Below, piece after piece: positions 24,076-37,320 of a DNA stretch of 64,000 nucleotides. The DNA is taken from positions 47,442,317 through 47,506,316 of the forward strand of contig OX463781.1 in the NCBI GenBank assembly GCA_949825025.1. The letters are read 5' to 3'. The notes below the pieces were generated by a model. That model was not told the DNA's origin, searched no databases, and saw nothing but the letters and a program-made list of their open reading frames with translations. Numbering within the stretch: the first letter of the stretch is position 1; each line of letters begins with the position of its first letter. Origin of the DNA: Siphlonurus alternatus. Its lineage: Eukaryota > Arthropoda > Insecta > Ephemeroptera > Siphlonuridae. A program made the position numbers and the translations under genes.

Positions 24076-27000
24076 TTACATATCCATGGGCCACGTAGTT
24101 CCTACGACGCCCAGCTGTGTCTCCAGCTTGTCTAGCGAAGTCCTGCAACATCCGAGACAAATTGTCTGCGTCAGAACGTGGTCATGTAGCTGTTGTAGGA
24201 CGTCTGAGTTTTGTGAGATTTTTCTCATCAAAAATATATATTTAAATGTATCTAATTATTTTGAATTAGGAAAGTAATTACCTGCTTAGTATGAAAATGG
24301 AGTGAAAAAAATGTACAATTTCATAACTACAATTTTATATGGAAACATTAAAGTTACAACAATAATATGTAAAACTATATGTTACCACCGTTAATAACTA
24401 GGTTTGGCAAATACAAGGTAATTTATAATTTCTATATAAATGGTTGAGAAAATGATTAATAAATTCACAAATATTTTAAATTCAAAACATTAAGGATTAT
24501 TGTCACTAGTACTTATTTTTTTATGGTAAAAAAATATAACATTTACATCAGAACATAGAGACTGTTTACTTTCTGAAGTAAAAAAAAAAGGGTAATTATT
24601 TGGTCCAGTTTTTGAGATATTAGTTTTTTAGTTGAAAAAGATGATGATTTGACTTGATTTGACTATTGGTTGCCACATTTCCAATGATATTCTCACTATT
24701 TATATCTAAAAAACTAGATGGTTTATTGCTTCATTTTTATGGCTGAATACTGTATTTATGTTATAATGTAATGAAGGTTTACTATAATTTTCAGAATGAT
24801 TCACCATATCCTAAGATCAGTGACAATAATCCTTAAGCTGGTTAGCAGGCAGGCAGGTACTATTCTAAGATAGCCAGGTACATACCTGAGGACAGCATCT
24901 CGCCCTGAGCCCCGCAGATTTTCCACTTTGGCCACCTCCCCACGCAGGGCGGGCAGCGAGGACAGCAACAAACCACGACGCATGGAGGCCAGCCAGGTGA
25001 GGGTACGGAACAGCTGGGTCGCGTGGAACGGCATGTTGCGGTAAAACAACCCCAGCTTGGCAGTCAACACCTCCCTGTAAGCAAGAAGTCCGTCTTAAAA
25101 AATTTTGAGCCAAGTTTACACGAGTCGTAGCCAGAAAATTTTAAATACTGAATTCAGAGACCAAGGAAACTAGAGACCTAGAGAGGATTTGTCACAGATA
25201 AGAAGGCTCAACCAATCAGAATTCATAAATGCTGTGATGTCACAGCAATGGGGAATTCTCTTACAACTCAAATTTTAATTTAACTACTATATTATGATAG
25301 GGTACATATTAACAATAAATTTGACATAAGTTTCAACTTTTTAAACTCAAATTTGGGGACTCTGAAGGGATTATTAGAATAGGGGCAAAGTATGCAACCC
25401 ACGCGCAAACCTGAAAATTGTGACGTAGAAACTCCCTAGTTAACACACAACAATTGCCTGATATCATAATTTGAGTGTCAAGGAGTGATTGGCTATAAAT
25501 TTTAGTAACACAATCGAAATCAGCGGGTTTTTCTACCCTAGTATCAATAGTTTTGTCCCTAATATCAGTTTATTTTAAGAGCAGTGATAATTGAAAATAT
25601 AAATTTATTGCTGGAAAATTTCGCCTGCTAGGCAGTTTCTACGTCACGTTTTGGCGCTAAATTCAAAATGAGGAAGATTTTTAAAAAATTCCCTCGTCTC
25701 CAATTTTGAAGATTGAAACTTTTTTGTTTTGGGACATTTAATTTCAAGGCATAGAGCATCTTAAAAAAAATTAAAATAAATGTAGGAGAATTCCCCATTG
25801 AGCGCTCTGAAAAAGTGGCCAGTTTGCGCATCAAATTTGAAAATAGGTGATCGTGACAGCACCATAGTAACTAGAGACCTCTGTACTGAACTACACTAAC
25901 TAACAATGGTTTGTAACAAGAACAAACATTTATTTTGCACACTCACTGCATCCGAGGGTTGTCTCGGAAGGCTGGACAGTTGAGCACCTCCTTGAGGGTG
26001 TCCGAGACAAGGTGCTTGTTCGAGGAGTTGTCCTGCAGGTACAGCAGCTGACACAGCAGGGGCTCCACCAGCTGCTCCACCAGACTGAGCACCAGGGCCT
26101 CGTCGTCCTCCCGATGCAACATCAGCTGCTGCACCAGCCTCAGTGCCTGCGGGACATCTCCGTTAGTGACAGGTAACAAGTCAAATTTGACAGTTGATGA
26201 GAAGTACTACATATTTAAAATCACACTGCTTTGATATGTGTGCTTATATTTCATAATATTTATAAGAGACCGTCAGAACTGGTTGCATTTTGAAAAAAAC
26301 AAAAACAACAGTATGTAATTATTTACTTTAGAGCAAGACGTTATGTCACTTTCCCCCTGACCTTTCAACTTTGTCGTAGCTAAAAGTTCAGAAGCAGAAA
26401 ATGTTATAAAATACTGACACACAAAAAAATCTTGTTTTCTATGTATGCATCTAAGACTAATTATATATTTTTATTGTAAAAATTTAAATAAAGTTAATGT
26501 ATATTATATGTATTTATAAGCTTCGTTAAAGGTCAAAAATCCATTCATTTTGATTCACTTCATATTATAGACTAATTATTATTTATACAAGTTATTTGGT
26601 TACTTTGTTAATAAAATAAACAGTGTGGCTGTGTAAGACAAAGCAGATTCTTGTGTAAGTTCGACTGGTGGTTCCAAAGTTAGCAACTCCTCCTCATTCA
26701 CTGACCTGAGTTGCTCCGTTGACCAGCGCCTTTGACTTCTTGGTGAGGTAGAGGAACTTGATGGACTCCATCATACACCCTGACAACTCGGGATTGCCGT
26801 CAAAGCAAACCTGTGAGCAAACAATAACAGTTGAAAACATTTCTAACAACAACAAATTTTTAAATAGCTAGGTTAAGTTAGTGTGAAGGTTTGTGATAGT
26901 AAATTTAACCACTTACATTTCTAATTAAATTTTAAGAAATGATTATATTAAAGCTGAATAACTCACATATGGCAATATGATGTATATTTTTTATGTGTGT

Positions 27001-28619
27001 TCTGATAAAAAAAAGAGGGGAAATCTGTGATAACTTTTCACCATTTTGCTAGTAACAATAATGAGAAATGGAGTAGACAAGGAAGGAAGAAGAAGGGGAA
27101 TGTAAATGGTCTAAACCCCTCCCGAATTGGTCACAGTATAGGGGCAAATTCACAAGCAGTGGGTGGGTCATTTTTCGCTCACTGATTCTCTGTATTCCTG
27201 GCTACACCTTTGACATAAAGTATAAAATTGCTAGCAGCAGACATAACTCACCAGGAGAGGGTGTGTCTCGCCGTGCTTGGTGGGAGCGAGCCTCCAGACA
27301 AAATGTTCGGTCAGTTCTCTGATGGTTCGAGTCACATACGCATCCTGACGAGGCCCCAGCGCAGCAATTCCTCTCATGAACTGCAAGCATCATCGTAGAA
27401 ATTTTACCATACAAGTATTGTTATTATTGTTTGGTTGTAGTTGCATAAATTATTGATGATAAAAAAAAAATAGTGTCATATATCCATGCTTGATATTATA
27501 TCAGACCTAATTTTTTATTTCATGATTGAGTAAAAATGTTTATCTTATAAAGTTAAAAAAATTATTGATTGGTTGATATTTTGGGGCAATTGACACATTT
27601 TGGTCATGCATGCCCCCGCAGTTAACAAGTCATGATACAGAAGATTTACAGATATTTTCAGCAATATTATTATAAATTCTTATGAATTACTTCTACCTGG
27701 AGATAACATACTTATATCTAGCCATTATAGTAAGTCAGGGGAATTTAACATAATATATACTGTATAAATAACAAACATACACCTTTTCTAGCTAACAGAA
27801 AGTTTGTATATCAATCCTAATTCAGAGGTATCAGTGTAAACAAAATTACAGTAGTTCAGGATTCCCCCACTGGAGGGTGCCACGTACCAGGGGTAAGGTT
27901 TGGACCAAGGCGGCCTTCACATCAGGCATGAGCGGCAGGTCAGGGTTGCGAAGGAGGGTCATCGGCAGCAGCAGCTGGGTGATCAGACCCTTCAGCAAAC
28001 AGCTAGTCTGTGCCTGAAACGGGACAAGCATCTTTATGTTTAACTGTAATTTATAACAGGTTATAATATCACTATTGTAGAAATTATTATGTAGTCAAAT
28101 ATTTATTAAATCAGTTAGATTTTTATTGTTTGTGTATACTGTAGTACGTACAATAAATATTTCTCCAGCTTATAAGGTTTTTGATATGTGGATACATAAA
28201 GATATAAGTATTGAACCCTAAGGTAAAATTCCCACTTAATATATATTATACATTGTTAAGAACGTACAGAATAAAGCAGAATATTTTCTTTTGCCTTCCC
28301 TGAAATTCAAGGTACTAAAAAGGTAAGTTATCATATAATTTCAGCAATGGACAACCTGCACTAAAATTTTTCATTGCAAAAATGAATAGAGGGTAACAAA
28401 TTATATTAAAACTATGAATTTTGTTTTTTATGTTTTTTTTTTTAGCGTCAGAACTATTTTTAAAAATTATTGGAAGTTCTGCAAAATCTGTTGGCCTCCC
28501 TGGACCCTTAATAAAAAGGATAGGGCAAAAATGCTAATTAACGCCTCCAGGGGGCATGGCCGAAATTTAAATATATTTTTTTTAAAAATGATTCTTGGAA
28601 TAAAAAAAATATAAATATA

Positions 28620-28666
<47 letters not shown>

Positions 28667-31600
28667 AAAATCTGAAAATATGCAGAGTATTATAATTTGG
28701 CAACCTTTATTCATTTCTGCAATAAAAAAAATTCATGCAGGTTTTCTATTTTATATTACCAAATACATATTATTGTTCTCTAAACACATGCCTGAGTCCT
28801 GAGTGTTGAGGTACCTTGGTGTAGAGCAGGGGTGCCAAGGCTTGCACCAGCCTGCCAGTAGACTGGTACAGACGCAGCACCAGGGCCGAGCTCAGCTTGC
28901 CGTACTTGAGGGCTGCCTCCGCCACGCGGTCAATGCGGCCCAGACACGACAGGGTTTGGTCCTTCAGGACTTTGCGCTCTTGCATACTCTGAGAAAACAG
29001 TCAACTTTATAGAAAATCCAAGGGTGGGGATTTTAGAAAATGAGATAAAGAGTAAAGATGGGAGAAAATTCAACAGTGCCCCTTTTTTCTGATTTCTACA
29101 CCAGTATGTAATTATAATTTTATGATTGGAGTAAATAGAGGAGAATAATAAAAAAAATACATGCACAACCATACACAAAATTCGTAACATTATTGTATTT
29201 TATAATCTGATTAATTGATTTGTTCTATCTATCATTTATTAATATGAGTTATTTATCTGACAATGCTTTAACTTTCTTTATTCTTTTTGCTGTCAGTATA
29301 ATGTGATGAGATTGTACACCAGCACCTACCTATTTGGTTTTCAGCCTTCGTAGGACTGAATTCTTTATTTTCACAATCAAATTATTTAAAAAAAAAAAAT
29401 AGAGCTTACATATTACTTCAAAATCTGTTTCTCTTATTACAGAAGTTAGTCAAGCTTTTCAACAGTATAATCCTAATAAGTAGTAATAACTTTCTTGCAG
29501 TTTATAGGAAAATAAAACAGCAAATTAGAAAACAAATGAGCACCAGGCGGAATCTAAGATTACGCTTGTGACCAGCACGATGCTTTGCTGGCAATCTCGC
29601 CTCACCTGCAAGGCCTGCAGTCTGCTGGCCAGGGTCTGTGCGAGGGCATGGAGGGGCTCGTCCGTGTCCAGCAGCAGGTCGACCTGTCCACCACACATGG
29701 TCACCAGCTGGGGAAGTCTTGCCACGGCCCCAGTCAACTGAGCAAGCTCCAAACCTCCGTTTGCACCCAGTAGACAACACCTGGGACAGAGAACAACTTC
29801 TTTGAAACTGGCATTTGAAAATTTTTACAACATTTTACTTTTAAATTTCAAATTTTAAAATAATTTTAAAATCACAGATAGTGAAATTTGTAAAAATGAA
29901 ACTCAAGAGAGGGCATCTGTTTAGATGCTCTGCATTAACTACGGAACTTGACTTGTTGCCTGGCAACATGAAGAGAGAAGAGAAAGAGTCTTTTCTTTAT
30001 TGGCTTACCAGAGGTAAAATGGTTTAATAACTAATATGTGGGCATAAGAAAAGAAGAAGACTTTTAAATTATTAAACATGTAGCATTAATATTGTGAGGT
30101 CAAGTAAGGTCGTTCTATAACAGTGAGCATTGTTGCCATCATTCTTCTTCCATATAACCTGCATGTTGAAGTTTATTCTGGTGATCTCCCACACTTGACC
30201 CATAATAATAATATATGTTTAATACTCTAAAAGTAAAATGTTGTAATCTTTTAAATGCCAGTTAAGTTAAGTAATTACGAAATGGAAAACTCATCAGGAA
30301 GAAATATTATTAAAACAATTGAATAACAATTTGCTTGATAATTTTTATAGAACATTCAGTACTTACTTGACCCAGGCTTGAATGATGACGTTGTGGTAGT
30401 TAGCCACTTGAAACTTGGTTCTCTCCATGGCTTCCTCATTTGGCAAAAGATGAGTCAGGAAGCGAGCAGTTACCCTGTAATATGGACCATGTGTTATGTT
30501 GTTGGGGGTTTGCTAACTAGTGAATTAGCAAAAATATAATGTATATTCAAATACAGTTTAAGCACAAAACTACCCAGAACATCAACATACGATGTGAATA
30601 AATAAGAACAGTTCTAAAGGATTTTGAAATAATATATCAACGTGGTAATGGAAAAATATCCTAACTCCATTGATAAGCTGGGAAAAAAAAAATCCTAACT
30701 CCATTGGTAAGCTGAAAAAAAATATCCTAACTCCATTGGTAAACAAAATAGATTTAGGATATTTTTCCATGTGCAAGCCTATTAAAAATATCCTAACTCT
30801 AGTCTGCTTACCAATGGAGTTAAGATACTTTTCCACTGCCACGTTGATTTATAAAATAGAAAACTGCAGTTAGGATTACATTAGGTAGCGCTATAGTTAC
30901 TAAAACCATTTTTGTAATTTAGTAAATTTGAGCCGTCACATAAGTAACTACACATCACTGCTGCTAGTCGTATTGAAGTTGTTGATAATAAAGTTTTCTG
31001 ACCTGACGTTGACGTTCTCGGATGTGACGAAGTGAGAGAAGATCTCGTTGAAGGTTGCGTTGTTGGCAGCCAGGGCCACAGAGACCGCCAGGTCGGCCAC
31101 TTTGTGTGCGGGAGGGTTCGGGGTCTGACTCTGCTGCACCAGCACTGGCAGCAGGTACTCTCGCAGTCGGGCAAACAACAGGCGCTCGTCTGCAAACAGG
31201 CCGCTTTCAAACGTTAGAAATATTATTTTGCAAAAGTGAAGTTATGTTGACTCGAGCAGTCAATGTGAATATTTTAATAAAGAATTATGTTCTGTGTTAC
31301 TATTCTGCTACTATTTATGTACCATTATTGATACTTTTGTATTAAATAATTATTATAATTTAAATTTTATTTGTTTAATATGTTTATTTGTCAATGCAAT
31401 ATTTATTTTGTAAAATATAATTATACATCAGTAAAAAAAAAAGAAAAAAAAAAGGGCTTGTAGATTCATGATTTGAAATTTTAGCTCAAGAAAATAATTT
31501 CAAAATTTCAAATACAATAGGCCTGTTCGTAAACCCTGCTCGGTGTACACTTTCTGCACCCAATCGACCTTATGTACATGGGATATAAGGTCGATTGGGT

Positions 31601-34600
31601 GTAGAAAGTGTACACCGAGCAGGGTTTACGAACAGGATTACTATCTCTGTACATGTACTCATCTTCCCCCTGCTCTAAATACAACAATAAAAATTATTTA
31701 TCATAAATGATGAAGTACAGTACAATTTTTTTAACAAGTCTCATTTATAAATGATTTTTAAGTTATATATTACATTTTCTTTGCTTGTCTGAAATGTTTA
31801 GCGTGGAACTGACCTTACAATCTACTCTTAATAAACATTTAGAAATTGATAGTTATCTCCAGTCTGCAAGTGAGCTGTAGTAACGACATGCATTCCCACC
31901 TGAATCCTCCCTCAGGGTGGGCTGGTAGTTGCCAAGTCTGCTGGCAAGGGCCTGCATGGAGTCCAGCGTGCGACAAGCGTCGGTCGTGTTGCAGACAGCC
32001 AGGTACTTGGGCAGCCAGCCACCTGCGAGCACCAATCACCACTCCTAGTAACTATCAATTCTTACACATGGTTTTATTGATAGACTGATGAACAATTTCC
32101 TTTCACTTGACAATGAATATATTTTTTTTAATGTAGAAATGAATGAAGGCAGCAAATAATATTGTTAATATTTTTTTTTTTTTAGAGGAAGTATTGTTAA
32201 AGAGTTATTCCAAGTTCATGTTTCAACCATGCCCCTCTTACTCCTATCTTATTATTATTAAGCAACACCTACTGACACCTCTCTCTGTACTTTTAATAAT
32301 TTTTAAAAATAATTCCTGGTTTCTAAAAAATTTGGAAAACAAACATGGTACCATTAATTTGGTACCTTCTATTCATTTATGCAATAAAAAAAATCATCCT
32401 GGTTGTCCATTAGACAGGTACATTATTATTTTTTAAAAGTTAGCAAATTATTAACATTTTAATTCCGTAAAAGGCATGAAACTAAAAATCAAGAAATGAA
32501 AAAGTAAATTTTTGAAATGTTTCCTCCAATAAGAAACATACGTATTATAGTTTAAAACTAACTAATGACAACACTTTCAAACAACTTGCTTACCAACGAA
32601 GGCATGCAGACCGGGATCCTGGCTCGGTGCTGCCTCTGCGATGTCATGCAGGGCCTCGGTGAAGCTTCTCATGAGCTCGTTCTCCACGCTGCTGTGCTGA
32701 GTCATCTTGTTGCAGGCCTCCGCCACCAGGAGCGCCACTGGCTGGGCCACCTGTCCGAGAGGCAGTCCTCGCTCGGCCCGCAGCAGGATCAGTGCCAGGT
32801 GGGCCCGCCACACCACCCCTCGCTTGCTCCCCCCCACCTCCCGACCAGCAGGTAGACTCTCCAGCATCTGCTGCAGCTTGCAACCCTGCACACCTCCCGT
32901 TAGAACCAAAGTCGACAATTTCATCACATTTACAGCATAATAAAGATTCTTTTATTTAATTTTTTTTCTATGAAGACTGACAATCTAATTATAATAGATG
33001 TATTTACTTTGATTGTTATCATTAAATTTAAGTAAATAGTACATACTATGCATAACACTTAGCACATTTATAAAAAAATAATACCAAAATATAGTACCAT
33101 AAAGCCCACAAATACAACTAGTACATATATACAATAAACAATAACTAATACTGTAGTGTATTGTATACATTAAATGGAAAATATATTAATTTGATTATTT
33201 CATAATTATTTAAAGAATTATATAATTGTTTTTAATTGTTTGAAAATAATACCTTTGACAGAGAACTAATATGATTTTTTTTTCAATTTTACAAAGATGA
33301 AATAAATTTGGTAGTTTAGTATCAATAGAACTTGTGCTGTGTCTGGCCGTGATAACAAAAAGACATACTAACCACTTCGTCAATGTCAACAGCAATGGCG
33401 GCAGTGAGCATGAGGGCGGACAGGTTGTACAGTCCCAGCTCGGACATGGTTTGCATGCGAGTTGCTGCAAACTTGGGGTAGATGCGACCCCGCAGCTGCT
33501 TCCACAATCGCTGCTTGGAGTCTGTGTCTTTGAGCACTGATCCCAGCTGGTGGCCTGAACAACAACATTAGCACTGCCCCTGGTGAGAGAACCAAGAACT
33601 TACCCAGCAGCTTGAGGAACATGCAGAAGCTATTGTCACCATCATCAATATGCTCGGTGGACGTAACATATTGTTTAGCTTGGGAGGCAAACCCAGAGGC
33701 AGACTTACTGAGAACAGAGGAGATATGAAACAGTTACCATGGTTTATTTTTGTATTATAGTGTAGGGACAGTAACTTTATTATGTTCCTAATGGATTATA
33801 TCCAAAGTATGGAAATTCTGTATTGGATTCCAGAAACAAACAAATGAATGAGAATGAAAAAATTACAAAATAAATACAGTAAATAAACAAATAAATAAAT
33901 AAAATCCCTCTATAAAGTAAGGTACAGAACCCAGTAAACACAAAAATGTGTTGGATTGGCACTGTACTGGACCGACAGAGTTTCCTGGTAAGAATTTATA
34001 TCTCACCTGACAACAGCCAGCATGTTCGGGGGTTCTGAGGGCAACAAGAAGGCGGAGCTAATTCTCTTGAGGAACACCTCCCAGAGCACCAGTAGCGGCT
34101 CCGTGCCGGTTGGCCACCAGGGCGGCAGCACCAGCAGCGCTTGCATCACCTCCCTGAGCTTCACCTCTTTCACCTCCTCAGGTAGCGTGGCTCGTAGCAC
34201 CACCTCAAGCAGAGGACCGGCTTCCTGAACTGGAGCCCCCTGGAGAAAAAACAAAGAACTATGGACTAGAATCACATTTCATACAATGTTTTCTCTATGA
34301 AATTTACCAGTAATTGTTCAAGTATGTAATAACAATTCAATTTGTAATACAAAAAGGCTACAAAAACTAATTGGTTGTGTATAAAGAAATAATGTTCTGT
34401 TCCAGGTTTAAATGTTTAATATAAAATAAACATATTACTATGAATACATTAACTTATATCCATAGACTTACTAACAGACAACTTGACTCGTTGCGTGACA
34501 ACATGAAGAAAGAAGAGAATCTTGTCTCTATTGGCTTACTAGAAGTAAAATGGTTTAAACACCAGAATGTGATTTACTAATATTTACTACGGCGTCAATA

Positions 34601-37320
34601 ATTAAGAAATCTACTACAAAACCTTGCATTCTCCTCTTGACAAATCTCTAACTTTGAACTTAAAAAAACAATGGTACAACTTGAAGGAACTTTTGTCAAG
34701 TACTCACCCTCAGCAGGTCCATGAAGAGACCGTTGTCTGTGTAGCCGTAGAGCCTTGTGAGGTGCAGGAAGAGTGAGAGACAGAGTGAAGAGTGACCCAC
34801 AGAGCCCTGCCCGAGGACAGGGGCCTCCAGCTGGCTGCAGTCTTGTATTGCAGGAACTGCAGTCTTCCGGTTTGAGCTCCTCAGAAGAGGCTCCAGTATG
34901 CTCCAAAATGGCTGCCCAACAAAAATAGTAACAGAGTGGATTATAGATACAACCAATCAATGATGTTTACTTGTTTTGCTTTCTTTGATTTTAAATGCAA
35001 AGATTTTATACTTTTATAGTACAGGTTTCAATACAGTATATCGACGTGGTAGCGAAAAAATATTGCAACTCCATTGGTAAGCAAAATGGAGTAAGGGTAT
35101 TTTTCTGCTATTAAGTCGATATTTGAAGTAGTTACATTTTTTGCAACATACTTTAAGATTTGCCCCTTTTTTAATAAGTCTTAAATGACATTTCTACTGT
35201 ATTAAAGTTCCTACCTGAGATAAATCTCCCTTGTAATAGAGCTTGTCCGCAAAGAGTTGCAGTAGCAGCCACATTTCTCTGACGCAGCTGCAGGGGAACA
35301 GACAGAGAGCGGAGAATTTGTCGAGCTCCTGCACGGAAGCGTAGCAGCTCTCGGACAGGTGAGTCAGTTCGGTGAGGAACAGCGAGAGGTCCTTCTCAAG
35401 AGCCTGCCGAGCCCCCGACCTTCCTGGGGCTTCGCAGCGGACCAGGGCATAGAGCAGCGTCAGGTGGTACCAGCGCAACTCCAGGTGGGCGTGGAACAGG
35501 TGGTGAGAGGCCAGCGGACACTGTAAGATCAAGAGTTCCCCGTCAGGAAAATTTTCACCATCAGTCACTATGTTAGGAATTTCAAAATTTTCTCAGCAAC
35601 TATTAAAGCTACAGTATTAATTTAAAACTATTAGGAGTTTTCTGATAGTGAATCAAGAGCTTCTTTTCCTCTAAAAAATGTCTTCAATGCCTAAACAGCA
35701 ATTTTGATTTTTTTTTTTTTAATCAGCTGACTCGAATCCTCAAATATATTGTGATGGTCAGTACGTAAACGAAGACACAAGAAAATAGTAGCCTTTGTTT
35801 GAATTATCATACTGCTATCCCATTCTCTTATAGTGAATAAGGCACTAGATATGATTAGCTGAATTTTAACTTTGAACACATTGAATTAAAAAAGAAATTC
35901 GACATTGATTTAAAAAAAAAATAAATAAATAAATAAATAAATAAGAAAGGGTGTTAATGGCAAGCAGCAAAATAAAATTAACACAAGTTTAATTTTAGTT
36001 TCATATTTCAGTCTCACCTTGTTTCCTAGTTTAGAAGAACAGTTACCGATGATGTAGTTTGGAAGTTTTGAGAAACCTTGCAGTAGCAGCCTCCAGTTTG
36101 TGAGGTGTTTTGATAACTGAGGGACAACTTCTCCAGAAAGCCAACTATGATCTCCATTTCCTGGAATACTGTAGCAGGAAAACAAGTTAGAATAAGTCCG
36201 AACAAAAAAGTTCTTAGCATTACCTTAAAATTGAAGATCTAACAAAGGAGAAGAACATGCAAAGTTGTTCTCGTAATTTAGAGTAATCCCAGCTGTCCGT
36301 AGCTCTTGTCAATGGTCCAATGTTGGCGTTTGTTTTCAGGGCATCACACTCCAAGATGGTGAAAAGTTTCCTAGAAATAATAAATGGTTTTCTCCTTGTA
36401 ACAAAATACAAAACCCCAAAAGTTGTGTCTTTGATACAAAGAACATAATTTCATATTCTAATAATGTAAAATATCAGCAGTGTAGTGAAACAAAAAGTAA
36501 ATCTAGCCTGGAAAAATGAATCAAGCACTTAAGTATGGGGAGACAGCATGTTAAATTCAACCAGAACTCATAACTATAATAGACATACAGATACTGCTAA
36601 TTCAGATTACAGACAGGTCATGACTATCTTGGATGCTATCAGAAGAGATTTATAATCCAAGATAGTGACATTTGTAAATCATGTAATATGGAACCTTAAG
36701 ACAGAGGCCATTTATTTAGATTATTTATATGTGTACGTACTTGTATTTGGAATGAGATAACAATAAATAATTTGAATTTGAATTCTGCAATATCAACGGA
36801 ACTTGACTCGTTGCCTGGCAACATGAAGAGAGAGGAAAAAGAATCTTGTCTCTATTGACTTACTAGAATTAAAATGGTTTAAAAGCCAAAACGTGGGCAT
36901 AAGAAAAGAAGATAATGTAAAATAAAGAAGTGTTAAATTTATTTCTTGTGAATTTACCTAGCCATTTGAAATAAATGGTCCTGTTTTTCCAGCATTGACG
37001 TACTGGGATCAAAGTTATAACCAAAGAGTTGGACGCAACAGTCGTTGGTACTGAGGATTGATGCGTGATGGGCGGCGTTGCTGAAAAGTAGACTGAGGTC
37101 ACCTGCCCTCAGGAGACCTCCCACTGGAAAGTCATGGAGATTTGTGGGAGGGTCTCCACGGCATTCCAACCACCGGAGAGTCAGTTCATCACCATCTGTA
37201 CAATGCAAGAGTGTTAGCTTAGGATAATTATTTTCAATGGATACTGTATATCTACTAACCAGAATCGTCCATTTCAATTTCATTATCATCAAATGGGTCC
37301 AACTGTGATTCTCGATCCAT
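24076..37320 (-). CDS. MMS22L: MMS22L homologue, 1166 residues, 21 exons
   Basis: MMS22L forms a complex with TONSL that helps load RAD51 and repair stalled or broken replication forks in the nucleus (family knowledge). Exons in gene order: 37260-37320, 36958-37195, 36224-36370, 36018-36168, 35215-35520, 34708-34911, 34007-34239, 33604-33707, 33373-33554, 32594-32885, 31900-32022, 31003-31189, 30367-30474, 29606-29780, 28815-28988, 27888-28013, 27252-27380, 26706-26810, 25947-26146, 24886-25074, 24076-24142. All introns are GT-AG. The protein starts MDRESQLDPFDDNEIE and ends TTWPMDM. The best match is WKQLRGRIYPKFAATRM, then LGLYNLSALMLTAAIA, against human WKQVKGRIYSKF and the LQNFFSLFLLLAAVA that follows. 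A second is CPLASHHLFHAHLELRWY against the human HLLHLHLDIHW region. Human MMS22L has 1243 residues, so the length agrees. The fold is all-helical repeats with no enzymatic motif. Confidence 0.9.
25156..25886. mobile_element. Diverged foldback element in an MMS22L intron
   Basis: The ends carry AACTAGAGACCTAGAG and its mirror near 25870. Inside, CAATGGGGAATTCTCTTACA (25246) mirrors GTAGGAGAATTCCCCATTG (25781), and GTGACGTAGAAACTCCCTAG mirrors CTAGGCAGTTTCTACGTCAC (about 25629). Arms are diverged, so this looks like an old copy. Confidence 0.6.
26147..26705 (-). other. MMS22L: MMS22L intron, no recognised content
   Basis: An AT-rich intron of about 560 bp. No repeat, ORF or RNA gene is visible. 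Confidence 0.6.
28345..28750. mobile_element. Foldback MITE family A/B, copy in an MMS22L intron
   Basis: The left end CAATGGACAACCTGCA and right end TTCATGCAGGTTTTCTATT are the B-type termini, with AAAAATGAATAGAGGGTA and its mirror inside. An AAAT microsatellite (about 28617-28667) has expanded in the right arm. Confidence 0.75.
28617..28667. repeat. (AAAT)n microsatellite
   Basis: A tetranucleotide run of about 12 units lying within the foldback element that spans 28345-28750. Confidence 0.95.
29941..30060 (+). repeat. Short interspersed repeat with (GAA)n tail, copy 3
   Basis: The reference copy: ACGGAACTTGACTCGTTGCC, then CATGAAGAGAGAAGAG, ATTGGCTTACCAGAGGTAAA and GTGGGCATAAGAAAAGAAG. 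The same string of words recurs at 34478-34571 and 36796-36913. It is antisense to MMS22L. Confidence 0.7.
30633..30853. mobile_element. Small foldback element with internal repeats
   Basis: The ends TCAACGTGGTAATGGAAAAA and TTTTCCACTGCCACGTTGAT are complementary. The word ATCCTAACTCCATTG(G/A)TAA repeats three times in the left arm and once inverted on the right. A shorter relative is at 35038-35127. Confidence 0.75.
31522..31636. mobile_element. Near-perfect 115-bp hairpin in an MMS22L intron
   Basis: CCTGTTCGTAAACCCTGCTC at the left is matched base for base by its complement at the right. The two arms of 52 bp differ at one position, and the loop is about 11 bp (GTACATGGGAT). It lies in the intron between 31189 and 31900. 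Confidence 0.93.
32110..32411. mobile_element. Foldback MITE family A/B, diverged copy in an MMS22L intron
   Basis: Right-end words TTTGGTACCTTCTATTCATTT and CATCCTGGTTGTCCATTA, and left-end AATGTAGAAATGAATGAAGG, match the B-type foldback elements at 11835 and 28345. The left terminus is only approximate. Confidence 0.65.
34478..34571 (+). repeat. Short interspersed repeat, copy 4
   Basis: CAACTTGACTCGTTGCGTGA, AACATGAAGAAAGAAGAG and TATTGGCTTACTAGAAGTAA match the copy at 29941. The GAA tail is lost here. It lies in the MMS22L intron between 34239 and 34708. Confidence 0.65.
35038..35127. mobile_element. Short relative of the small foldback element
   Basis: TATCGACGTGGTAGCGAAAA pairs with TTTTCTGCTATTAAGTCGATA, with ACTCCATTGGTAAGCAAAAT inside. 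It lies in an MMS22L intron 88 bp from the exon at 35215. Confidence 0.65.
36560..36786 (+). mobile_element. Probable 3' tail of a non-LTR retrotransposon
   Basis: The segment ends AATAAATAATTTGAATTTGAATT, the same repeated tail as at 19860-19895. Upstream 140 bp may be the decayed end of the ORF, but no frame is convincing. Confidence 0.35.
36796..36913 (+). repeat. Short interspersed repeat, copy 5
   Basis: This copy has the same start (ACGGAACTTGACTCGTTGCC) and the same end (GTGGGCATAAGAAAAGAAG) as that at 29941. It finishes 45 bases before the MMS22L exon 36958-37195. Confidence 0.7.

Larger units (their letters stand above)
33373..35520 (-). other. MMS22L: MMS22L conserved N-terminal to central region
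   Basis: Exons 35215-35520 (102 codons), 34708-34911, 34007-34239, 33604-33707 and 33373-33554 carry the clearest similarity to vertebrate MMS22L. Examples are FPCSCVREMWLLLQLFADKL, PFWSILEPLL, LLVLWEVFLKRISSAFLL, NSFCMFLKLLG and the KQLRGRIYPKF block. This is the basis for naming the gene. Confidence 0.88.

Noticed and set aside
34595..34960. A 121-codon minus-strand ORF over the MMS22L exon at 34708-34911
   Set aside because: It is the wrong frame of that exon plus intron. The frame starting PFWSILEPLL joins in phase with both neighbours.
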